From Trametes villosa (lineage: Eukaryota > Basidiomycota > Agaricomycetes > Polyporales > Polyporaceae): a stretch of 64,000 nt of DNA. Under the pieces are notes generated by a model. That model searched no databases. It had not been told where the DNA came from and saw only the letters and a program-made list of their open reading frames with translations. The position numbers and the translations under genes are program-made. The stretch spans positions 3,496,001 through 3,560,000 of the forward strand of contig PUDQ02000001.1 of the NCBI GenBank assembly GCA_002964805.2, in the 5' to 3' direction. Positions 1 to 9,492 of the stretch are shown piece after piece. Position 1 is the stretch's first letter; every line of letters begins with the position of its first letter.

Positions 1-1289
1 GTGCAACGCAGTGACCATGTCCCCTTCCGTAACTCGAAACTAACCCGCATGCTCCAACCCTCCCTCTCTGGAAACGCCAGAATATCTGTCATTTGCACGA
101 TCAACCCCGACACATCCGCAATCGCCGAGTCGACAAGCACGCTCCTGTTCGCGCAGCGCATTAAGAAGGTGCAGCTGCACGCCCAGAAGAAGGAAGTCGT
201 CGACACAGACGCGCTCCTCGAGCGCTACCGCAAGGAGATCGAGGACCTCAAGAAGCGGCTCGCGGAGCGTGAGGCGGACGCGCCCGTGCGCTCGCGCCGG
301 CTCTCCGCGCGCGAGCAGCTGGACGAGAGCCGCGCGATGCACGACCTGAACTCGCGCATCAAGCAGCTCACGAAGCTCATCCTCACCTCGCAGACCGTCG
401 ACGAGAACCGCGGGGACGAGTCGCGGCCGGCGAGCCCGGCGAAGGTCGACTTCGACATGTCCCCGTACCAGCTCCAGCAGGAGCTGCTCGCGGCGCGGCG
501 CGAGATGGAGACGCAGGCGACGCAGATCCTGTCGCTCGAGGCGGCGCTGCTCGCGCGCCCGCAGCTCCCGCCGGACGCGCCGGAGAGCGAGAAGGACCGG
601 CTCCTGGGGGAGCAGGCGAAGACGATCCGCGAGCTCGAGATTGTGGTGAAGGGCTACGAGGAGAACCTGGGCGAGCCGCTGCGCGCGGTACGCGAGGACG
701 TCGAGAAGGAGTGGGCGGGCCGCCTCGAGAAGGAGGTGCGCGCGCGCGAGGAGAAGGAGGTGTGGGCGGACGAGCTTGTCAAGCAGCTCGAGAAGGAGCG
801 CAAGGTATGTTTGTTGTTATATCGGGGTATGTCGGGAACGATTTGCTTACTCCGGGGTGCTCGTAGACTCGCATGAAGCTCGAGGAAGAACGCCAGGCGC
901 TCGCTGCCTTCGTCAAGAAGTTCGACCAGCTCGGGCTGGGCGGCCTCGTCGCTCCCCCACTCCCGCCTGCAAAGTTCAACCCGCCCATGCCCACCCCCGG
1001 CGGTGCCGCCGCCGTCTTCGCGCAACGCCAGCGCTCCCGTGTCTCCGCGCTCAAATCTGAGCCCGCGATGGCACCCCTCGCCGAGACGGAGTCACCGGTC
1101 CGCAATATAGGCGGGCTGGCGACAGAGCCGAGCCTGCTGGAGGAGCAGTGGGACGACGTGATCGCGGACGTGAGCATAGAGCTGGAGAAGACGGGTATGT
1201 CGCCAACGAAGAGCGCGCTGGCGTTGCGGAAGCTGAGCCAGAGCCCGGTAAGGGAGGTGTTGAGCCAGAAGGAGAACGTGCCGGTGTAG
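1..1289 (+). CDS. Kinesin, probable kinesin-7/CENP-E-like, 3' part only
   Basis: This is the C-terminal part of a kinesin motor protein, cut by the left window edge. The first visible residues hold the end of the motor domain: FRNSKLTRMLQPSLSGNAR, then ICTINP, then LLFAQRIKKV, the neck-linker side of the motor. A charged coiled coil follows (DALLERYRKEIEDLKKRL onward). One intron at 805-866 (GTATGT...TAG) joins the coiled coil to TRMKLEEERQ, and the frame runs to the TAG at 1287-1289. The visible part is 408 residues. The family role is microtubule-based transport. The kinesin-7 assignment rests on the motor end and the KKEVVDTDALLERYRKE segment and is less certain than kinesin itself. Confidence 0.85.
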
Positions 1290-1580
1290 GGGGGTCGTGA
1301 GTTGGGAGGATGGAGGATCGCTGTCCTGTGCCTTGCTTATTGCTTCGGTGCGTGCACTCGCGCTCCTACTGGCAAAATACCTACGGACAAGGATGCTGAT
1401 CCTTGTTGTGCAGATTATCATGTTTTGCTTTGCATCACTCTATGCGCAGTGCGCCATGTATACTCATACCCCACGACTCGATACGTACTGTATACGACTG
1501 ACCAATACGAGCCCGGACAATCCACGCTGTTCTCTCGTTCTGTTTTCGAATTCATCAGGTCGATATACACAACACTGCGA

Positions 1581-2150
1581 TCACGAAGAGGGTCTCCAAC
1601 TCATCAACAGCACCGTTTCCTCCAAGGGCTCCTCCGACTCCAGTGCGGTCTTCACCTCGCCACCCGGAACCCTTCGGAAGCCCATCTTCTCGTAGAATCG
1701 AATCGCGCGCTCGTTCTTCTCGAAGACGTACAGCTGCAAGCCCCCGCGCCCCGCCCAGTCCTTTTGGAAGGCCTCGAGCAGAAGCCCGCCGTAGCCGCGC
1801 CCGCCCATTCCGCGCTTGACGAAGAACAGATCCACCTCGTCCTGGTCGCCTTCTACGCCCTGGCTGAGTATCTTCGCGACGGTCTCCTCCACGGTATGTG
1901 CGTGTTTGGGCTTGACGCTCGCGAAGCCTACGATCTCGCCGGTGGACGGTAGCTCGAGGACATAGACTTTCAACGTGCGATTGGAGAAGAGACGTGGACG
2001 CAGCCTCGTTTCAACGACCTCTGGTGCGTAGACGGGAAGGTTGGAGAATGTCACGCCGGGCACGCTTGTGTCGAGCGAGGCGATGAAGAGTGGGACGATC
2101 TGTGCGAGGTCGTCTGGGGTGCCTTCGCGGATGACGGGTGTTTCGGACAT
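1581..2150 (-). CDS. GNAT-family N-acetyltransferase
   Basis: A single-exon 189-residue protein with the GNAT fold pattern. It has an N-terminal IREGTPDDLAQIVPLF helix start, a central strand with EIVGFASVKPKH, and the acetyl-CoA pyrophosphate-loop region near RGMGGRGYGGLLLEAF, a variant of the usual Q/RxxGxG/A. The end is LYVFEKNERAIRFYEKMGF, the typical N-x-x-A-x-x-F-Y-x-x-x-G-F motif. The family moves an acetyl group from acetyl-CoA to an amine, but the substrate cannot be read from sequence. It is convergent with the kinesin gene, 291 bp away. Confidence 0.85.
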   Translation of the reverse strand: MSETPVIREGTPDDLAQIVPLFIASLDTSVPGVTFSNLPVYAPEVVETRLRPRLFSNRTLKVYVLELPSTGEIVGFASVKPKHAHTVEETVAKILSQGVEGDQDEVDLFFVKRGMGGRGYGGLLLEAFQKDWAGRGGLQLYVFEKNERAIRFYEKMGFRRVPGGEVKTALESEEPLEETVLLMSWRPSS

Positions 2151-3315
2151 CTCGCTCGCCGGTCTACTTTCAGGCTGGTGAGTAGCCCTCCTTCGGAGGT
2201 ATATGAAGCTTACTCACTAGCGGTATAGATGTCGCAGCAGAGGTTGGCCTGCTATATGCATTTATGTCTGCGATGGCTCTTATACGATGGCTTCTCCCTG
2301 GGTGCTGCGTTTGCGGCTACTACACACTACAGCGGCTGCGCACGCAGTCGTCCATTCGCGCTGTGCCTATACACTCGTACGCATGTACGATGCATCATCC
2401 ACCCGGGGAATGATAGATGTCTGCGCGCACACGTACCTGACACCGATATTGGTCACTGGACAAGGGCCCGCAGTTGCGCAGCCACCGGTGCACAACCTGA
2501 AAGCGCCACGACGCCTTCTTTCCGTACCTCTGGGCTTGGGAGTCATTTCTTCCCGTGACAATCATGCGTAGTTCACTTGCGCGAAGGCATAGCGCCTGGA
2601 ATTGCCCGTTGACCGACACTTTACAGGTGAATACAACCGCGTCCCCCTGGTCTCAAAGTCCTCTATACCGCGCCTATCCGTTAACCAGCGATGAGCGAGT
2701 GGGTACGCCACGTACCCGGTAAAGTTGGCCGAGTGAGTAAAATATCGCGAAGACACCAAAGAGAAAGCGCATTTTGGTTTCCCCGCCGGTGCGCCGTCTC
2801 CCCAGAGAGGAGGCGGCGCGCAGGGGGTACTTATCCCGAGGACCACGAAAAGGTATGCGCCAGGACCGGAGTCCCTCCCTCGGGACGCACCTTGTATTCG
2901 TCCTCTTGCTGGACGATAAGACCCGCCGTCTTGTAGAATGTACCACCCATCTTCGGTCTCAGAGGGTGGAAGACGGGAATGAGGAGCAGACGTCGCCAGG
3001 GCCTGGTACTTATCCCCCGGGCGGCGGGAGGCTGGCGGGAGGCTGACGTTCTCTGCGGCGGCCGATCGAGCTGAAAGCCGCGTCCGTGTAGAGACTCTAG
3101 ACTGGCACTGTCAGCCTCGCTGGGGCTGATCGAAGCAGCGCCTGTCGCGGACAGCCGCACAAAAATCGGGATGCCAGTCCGGTTTGGAATTCTGCATATA
3201 CCTAGCATACCAGTGCTAAAAGCCGACATTGCGAGCATCGTCAGTGTTGTCGAGCTCGACGCAAACACGGTAAACTCACAAGTAATTTACAACGCAGATC
3301 TCCTGCTCGGGCCGT
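2151..3315. other. Intergenic region without a convincing gene; contains dispersed repeat copy 1
   Basis: No protein family is recognisable in this 1.2 kb between the GNAT gene and the GST gene. It contains one copy of a roughly 290 bp repeat (2758-3047) whose inverted partner lies at 14064-14353. On the minus strand the repeat carries a 39-codon frame beginning MGGTFYKTAGLIVQQEDE. I do not call it a gene. Confidence 0.6.
2758..3047 (+). repeat. Dispersed repeat, copy 1
   Basis: This stretch is closely similar to the reverse complement of 14064-14353. Shared landmarks include a GGGGAAACCAAAATGCGC block (minus orientation), a run of about 100 bp around the MGGTFYKT codons, and the GTCAGCCTCC end. 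Copy 1 has a short internal tandem GGCGGGAGGCT duplication at its right end. No terminal inverted repeats or target duplication are evident. It could be a mobile-element fragment or a duplicated gene fragment. Confidence 0.85.
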
Positions 3316-4160
3316 TCAAATCACTGCGGCCTCACCGACGTCCACGGTTTCGTACTCCTTAAACGCGTCCAGGAACCTTACCCAACGGCCCCCATCCCAC
3401 GTCTTCAAATCCTCCCACTCCTTGCTGTCCTCCCCAATTGTGTTGCGGATCCACATCAGCACGCTCGCGATCGTCACGTCCGCATACCCAATCCTGTCCC
3501 CCAAGAAAAACAGCTTGTCCACCCCGTCCGCCAGCAGCCACCCCCGATACAACTCAAAAGCCGCGCGCACGCCGGCCCAGTGCTCGTCGCGCACCGGCCC
3601 CGGCGGCGCGACCTCCTCGAGGGGGCGCCCAAAGTCCGGGTCCGCCTCGCGCGTTTCGCGGAAGAACGCCGCGCTCCGCGGCGGGAGGCGCAGCACGGTC
3701 GCGGGGATGACTAGGTAGCGCAGCGGCGCGAGCGGGCGCCCGTACGCGGGGCCGAACGCGGCGTGCAGCGCGTCCGTGCCCGGGGGGATGAGGCGGTACG
3801 TGTCGGGGTACGTGCGCTCGAGGTAGCGCACGATCTTGGGCGAGTCGGAGAGCGCGGTGCGCGTGTTCGGGTCGTAGATCGCGGGGAGCGTGTAGTAGGG
3901 CGTGCCGTCGTCGTTCGTGTCGGTGGGGAGCGCGCCGATCTTCTGTATGACGGCGGCGATGTCGGGGTACTCGACCCAGACGGTTTTGTATGGGATACCC
4001 TTTATGTTCAGGGCGAACCTGGACCGCGAGCTCAGACACTGTGGGGGACTGTGCAGATGCAGATGATGGGGGCCTACCTGATCTTCCAAGTATTCGGAGA
4101 CCACGCCTTAGGAGGCGTGTCATTGGAAGGGATGTCGTAAAACACAATGGGCTGCGACAT
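3316..4160 (-). CDS. Glutathione S-transferase, fungal FuA/etherase-like class
   Basis: Two exons (4160-4078 and 4018-3316, intron of 59 nt) give 261 residues. The N-terminal thioredoxin-like domain starts MSQPIVFYDIPSN and carries AWSPNTWKIRFALNIKGIPY across the splice junction, then VWVEYPDIA and the glutathione-binding SDSPKIVRYLE. The all-helical C-terminal domain ends in LGDRIGYADVTIASVLMWIR. This pattern matches LigE-like GSTs expanded in wood-decay fungi (GSTFuA). The family conjugates or deglutathionylates aromatic compounds; the substrate here is unknown. The start at 4160 is chosen because the exon supplies the missing first strand of the fold. Confidence 0.9.
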
Positions 4161-4668
4161 GGTTGATGGTGTTGGCGGAAGGAAAGGGAACGCGATTCCC
4201 ATGCATACTAGGCTGAGATAGCTGATGACTGTGTGATACTGTGCATGCTGCTATGGTTCTATGTCCCCTTATGCCCACCCGACTAGTAATACTTGCGCGG
4301 CAGTGCACCAGGAACCACTGCGCAAGACTGCGCACCATCGATACAACAGTCACCATGCGCTCTGCGACTGACGCCAGCGACAGTCTGACAAATCCGCAAC
4401 GAGCACGCGGGAGCTGCTGTCCACCACGCACTAGCCTTTAGGCCCTTTACAATCCTTACCGGGTTCGGAGAAAGTGTTCCTCCATGGATGACGAGCTGCT
4501 AGCAAATATTGACGTGTCAATATTAGTTCGTTCTGATATAGTGCAACAGGCGTAGCTGCCTTGTCGATTCAAGAAACCCCAGGCGTGCATTCATAGCATC
4601 AAACCAAAGTCCAGCAAGTCCACAGTATGCAAAGCAGTCCTCTCCGCCCTCGCCCAATACGCAAGCAC
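4161..4668. other. Intergenic region, GST promoter and ERG24 3' flank
   Basis: About 500 bp between two minus-strand genes. I see no coding potential, repeat or RNA gene. It should hold the GST promoter and the ERG24 terminator. Confidence 0.6.
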
Positions 4669-6287
4669 TCAGTATACGTACGGGATGATGCGCCAGGGCA
4701 CGATCTGCTTGTACTTTTTCCAGTCCTTGCCGTACCTGAAATCTCAGGTTAGTGAAAGCGCCGGTAGCAGTGTGAGCACAACGTACTTCTTCTCGCAGGC
4801 CTCGTCGTCTCGCCTCTCGCGGTGGATGAGGAGCACGGCAAAGTAGATGACGTAGAAGTAAGTGATGGGCGTGTTGAAACCGGTGGGGAGAGACCAGGCG
4901 AAGGCCATCAGCAGGTCACCCCTGTCGGTGAATGGTTAGTCCCAATCCGCGAAAGGTAGGAAGAAGACGAACATGTAGTTCGGGTGACGGGACCTGCCCC
5001 ACCAACCAGAGGTGAGCAGCTTGGTGCCACGCTCGGTTTGCATGTACTGAAGGTCTGCGGCACATATATGAGTTGAGAGTCCTGAATCTCATGAGAAGGC
5101 CGACTTACTCTTGGGGTTACGACCATTCCGGAAGTCGTTCTTCTCGCCGTTCGAGGAGCGGAAGATGTAGTAACCGGCCAGGTTCACGGCAATCACGAGA
5201 AGCGTGTTCACGGGGCCGAGCTCGATCTGGTTGAAGACGAGGTAGCGCGCTTGCAGAGAGTAGACGAAAGGGACCCAGGCGAGGTCGCCGACTGCCAGCA
5301 TAAACCCGAAGCCGTCCGTAGTGATGTCCATAGTGGTGAGGATGGCGGGCTAACCAAATCTCAGGCTGGTGCAGGGTAGCGAAGTAGGGCACGTGCATAC
5401 CTCGTTGTAGAGCGCGTCAACGACGTACCATCCTTGGAACGCAAGGACGAGCCACATCGAGTCGGTGATGCTTCCACCGCGGCGCACCGCCTGTTCACAG
5501 GCCATACCGACGTCAATGAGGACCCACAGAATGAGGCCCGGACGAAGCTCATTGAAGGTCTTCAAATCAAACGAGCCGATAGACGGGTTCAACTCGCGAC
5601 CGATATAGAACTAAAGCGATGAACAGTTGGCTACAGGGTATGCGGGCGATATGACAGGAGCTTACGTCGTAGATGGCGCTGCCGCTGTTACCACCGAGCG
5701 CGAGGAGGGCGCCATTGCGGAACGACGCTGCATAGCAGCCGAGGCCTTGGACGACCGCCATGAGGATGGCAGCGGTGGTGAGACCGACCCATTTCTCGTA
5801 GATGAATGCGAGTGGCTGAGGACCGTAGCGGTAGAGGATTCCGGCGGTAATACCAGCGGTCAGGAGGAAGGTAGAGAACGCTGCCAGGTCATCAGATACC
5901 GGCACCATAGAAAACACGCGTGTGCGTACCGTTGATCTTGTACTTCTTTTTCCCGCCCGTGCGCAGGGTGGTTCCCTCGACCCAGTCACCAGGGAGGACG
6001 TACCACGCCGCGACGGTAAACGCGTACCAGCCCAGGTAGAAGAGCGTCGCCTGCGTGTCCCAAAGGCCCTTCCACCACTCAGGGTTGGAAAGGGAGTCGA
6101 GGATGAGGGCGGTGTCGATTGGCGGGGGGCAGCCACCGGTGTGCTCGGAGCAGCCGAAGTAGAGCGCATAGGTCATGAACGGCACGCCGAAGGTGATGGC
6201 GGCGGCGCCGGGGGGGCCCAGGAACTCATAGTGCGTCGTCCGCGGGTTGAGCTCGGACGACGTCTTGGAGGACGCGGGGGCGGACAT
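4669..6287 (-). CDS. ERG24: Delta(14)-sterol reductase (C-14 sterol reductase)
   Basis: Seven exons (6287-5930, 5880-5666, 5610-5401, 5349-5109, 5054-4973, 4921-4787, 4735-4669) with introns of 49-55 nt give 435 residues, the usual length of the family. The enzyme reduces the C14-C15 double bond of sterols with NADPH in the ER membrane during ergosterol synthesis. Diagnostic segments are [12 protein letters not shown] near the N-terminus, the GRELNP loop, [20 protein letters not shown], and the C-terminal ERG4/ERG24 signature [19 protein letters not shown] followed by [18 protein letters not shown]. Multiple hydrophobic segments are present. It shares a 247 bp divergent promoter with the next gene. 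Confidence 0.95.
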
Positions 6288-6534
6288 GGTGGTAGGCGGA
6301 AGAGGGACGTGAGAACGCGTCGGAGGCGCGGGGAGGATCATCTCGCGACGCGTCCGCCCTAGGCGCGCGTCCGGTGGGACGATCGGGCCAGTTTCCCATT
6401 AATTTCCACGTGCGCCAACCCCAGACAGTGGCAGAAAAGGGCATGTCCGCGCCCCGGTCACGCGTGACGCGCTGTGACGCGCCCGCTCGAGCAGCGTCGG
6501 GGACGGGTTGTTCGTGCAACACCAGCATGAAGTG
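6288..6534. promoter_or_regulatory. Divergent promoter with ACGCGT boxes (ERG24 / coiled-coil gene)
   Basis: This 247 bp region separates two divergent start codons. It contains ACGCGT at 6315-6320, 6348-6353 and 6460-6465, plus several TGACGCG/GACGCG half matches at 6465-6482. ACGCGT is the MluI cell-cycle box bound by MBF-type Mbp1/Swi6 factors in fungi. Function here is inferred from the motif only. Confidence 0.4.
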
Positions 6535-8607
6535 ATGGGCTTTTTCTCTGCCAGGCGGTCTGAGGCTCAGGAAGTCGAAAACACCACTCCCAAGGACCCC
6601 GCCGTCGTCCGCGTTATCCGCTCCAGATTCGTACGTCAGCCTGAATCATTCATGCAGGCAGATGCAGGCAGGCAGACTCACACGCGACCACGTTCAGTAT
6701 GGCAAGCCCAAGGGCAAAGAGCGGGAGGTAGAGCCCTCGTTTTATACTACCCCCGTCAACGCCACCTCTGTCGCCTCCTTCGCCACCAATAAGGCCGACA
6801 AACGCTCCGTAGCGGGCTCTCTTCGCGGCCCTCGCACCAGCACATCCACTTCGAGGAACTTGTCCGGCCCATCAACCTCCTCCGCCTCTCCTCGCAAGCC
6901 CGGGAATGTCAGCGACATGTCCCGCCCCCGCTCGTCGACGGATGTCATTACGTGAGCCCCACTAGTCTCCTTCGCTCGTGCCCAGTGCCCCTTGACAGAC
7001 AGATGTCCAACAGGGTAACGCTAGCTCAACGACTGAACGAACTTGCTACGGCCAACTCGGAGGGGTTGCTCAGGTGCGTCTCATCTTATCGCGACGCGAT
7101 CCGTCTCCTCACCACCGGCACAGCGACGATGAGTACCGTCTACTCCGCCAAAATCTCTTCGAACGCTTCGCCAATGGATCCGCCGTACCCGTCGAGGCGC
7201 CTCTTGTACCCATGTCCAAGCCACCATCTGCTGAGCCACGAAGTGCGTATCCTATATCCTCCCTCCAGACTACCCCATTCATATCCGGGAAATGAAGATT
7301 CCATGTCGCATCAGCGCCGGCCCTCGTCCAACTTCCACATCCAGTCGCCTTCCCTTCGCTCTCCTTCTGTGCAGTCCAAGAAGTCGTTCACTTCTGCCGT
7401 GACCGGCCTGCTGCGCCGCGCTACCAGCCGCCGGATCGTGTCCATGCCCTTCGATGCGAACGGCGGCGATAGCATGAGCGTGTATTCCCTGGCGTCTTCT
7501 CCCCCCGAACGCACCACACTCCCTCGGCGACTATCGAAGCAGACCAGCGAGATCTCCCTGCAAACGAACGGGTCCACTGCTTCCCGCATGTCGCAGAGCC
7601 ACAGCCGTCGGACGATCATCGGCAACCATACCTTCAGCGCGACCGACCCCGGCCCGCGTGCGACGCGCACAAGAACGCGGTCAGGCAGCAAAACCGCACC
7701 GCCATCCGCGTTCCACGGCATATCCAAGACGTCGGAGACCACATATACCCACGTCGGCGCGAGCGAGATACCCGACGACGACACCGTCGAGTCCGTGCAG
7801 GACATCCGGCATCAGATAGAACTGGTGGAAGCCGAGGGGCGGCGCCTGCTAGACGCATTTAACGGGCTCGAGCTCTCGACGCTAACACGGCGGCAACGCA
7901 AACCGCCCGTTATCCCCCCGCTGCCCTCGCATGGCGCGCTCGCAGACCCGACATGGCTGGGGAATAGCGACAAGCGCTCAGTGCGCACGGGCAAGGACGC
8001 AGATGCGATGTCGTACAAGTCGAACGGCTCGGGGCGGACGACGATGTCGACGAAGCGCTCGCCGTCGATCGGGGGCAAGATCCGCACGGTCAGCTCGGTC
8101 GGCGCGCTCGTCTCCCAGCAGCAGCAGCACGCGATCATGCGCAAGGGCTCGGTGTCGTCCGTCTCGTCGCGGGGCCGGGCAGCGGCGCCGGCGCTGCCGA
8201 ACCTCGCGGGCCACCTCGGGCTCGGCGCGAGCAGCTCGAGCGTCAACCTCGCGCGCAGCACGGGACACCTGCCGCTCGAGACGGTGGAGGAGGCCGAGGG
8301 GCGGCCGCTGCGCTCGGCGCCTGTGCGGAGCGCACGGCGTGACTCGCGCTGGGTGGACTCCGCGAGCGTGAACAGCGCGAATCCGGTGTCGCCGACGGCG
8401 CGCTCGGACGCAGGCTCGACGGGCACGGGCGGGCGGCGGGCGGGGCCGGGGCAGGTCGACGACGAGGAGCTGGTGGGGATGGAGGCGGAGCTGGCGGACA
8501 TCCGGCGGCGGCGGGCGGAGGTGACGGCGCGGTACGAGAGCCGGCTGGAGTACCTGCGCGCGCGGCTGAAGGGCGCAGAGCTGCGCGAGAAGGTGCTGCG
8601 CAAGTGA
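6535..8607 (+). CDS. Hypothetical protein with C-terminal coiled coil, unknown function
   Basis: I do not recognise a named family. Five exons (6535-6630, 6698-6951, 6999-7073, 7124-7242, 7298-8607) give 617 residues. The N-terminal part has the best ordered stretch: MGFFSARRSE, then RLNELATANSEGLL joined by splicing to SDDEYRLLRQNLFERFA. A long Ser/Thr/Arg/Pro-rich, low-complexity middle follows (about residues 180-550). The last 45 residues form a charged coiled coil (DEELVGMEAELADIRRRRAE to ELREKVLRK). No membrane segment or signal peptide is seen. The intron at 7243-7297 is chosen because it is the only 55 nt GT-AG that restores the long frame. A cytoskeletal or scaffold role is possible but unproven. 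Confidence 0.75.
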
Positions 8608-9492
8608 GCGATAGATCCCTTGACTTATCCCCTCGTTCGATGTTTGCCTGCCACCGCTGTTGTTGCACGATAGGTCTGCGCGACCCCTACATACATAACC
8701 GGCACGCTTTCGCTGCCGCTGTCCTGTCGTTTCCCGTTACGAGTTCGCTCACGTCGATACCGCCCCGCTTACGCACTATACCACCATGGACTAATGGATG
8801 TAATGTACCTAGCTTACACCGCATCGTACTCTAATTTCTCAGTGTGCACGCTTCGAGTGCAGCTCACAGATCTCCGCGTCCGGGGGCCGAGTTCGGAGGC
8901 AGGACATGCAGACGAGAGCGCAAAGAATCCATGCTTTAGGCAACTTTTTGGGGAGGTGGGTACAACGGACGGACACTGCCACACTGGACCGGCGAGCATG
9001 AGCGAGCGAAGTATCTTGCTTGCCGCAGATTGTGATGACCTAGGGGGAGTTATTGAGTACATTCGTAGTAGATGGCTAGCGTGCTGCATGCTGCCAGTGC
9101 GAACCGCTGCCACTGCAAGTTGGAGCGCTCGTCACAACTCGGATTGAAGCAGAGCTGCAACCCAGCAACGTTAGGCTAGCTGTAAAATCAATACAATATG
9201 AATAACCCACCCGATGTGCGTATTGCTTCACCTCCGCATACATGGGGCTTCAAAGCTTCACGGCTCCGATATATGCGTCGAGGCAGCAGACTTGGCGGAA
9301 ATGGTCGAGCTTGCGCACACGAACTGCTGAACGCCAGGATCGGCGCTTGCATGGGCGCCTTTCGGCAGCTGGTGCCGGCGACGCAGGACGACGCCCAGAG
9401 TCGCGACGCGCAACTTGCCCTCCTTCTCCCACCTCGTCTGCTGGCTCAGATCTTACGTCTCTTCCTCGCGCCCCTCTTGCCGACTGCGCATC
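8608..9492. other. Intergenic region upstream of VNX1
   Basis: About 880 bp with only short overlapping frames of no recognisable content. It holds the 3' flank of the coiled-coil gene and the promoter of the cation exchanger gene. Nothing else seen. Confidence 0.6.

Noticed and set aside
2831..3268. Small gene starting MGGTFYKT on the minus strand
   Set aside because: The frame ends after 39 codons, the second copy is broken differently, and no downstream exon gives a sensible protein; treated as part of a repeat.
7931..8371. Arg/Ser-rich 146-codon frame inside the coiled-coil gene
   Set aside because: It is an out-of-frame shadow of the GC-rich last exon, with repetitive RSARRS-type content.
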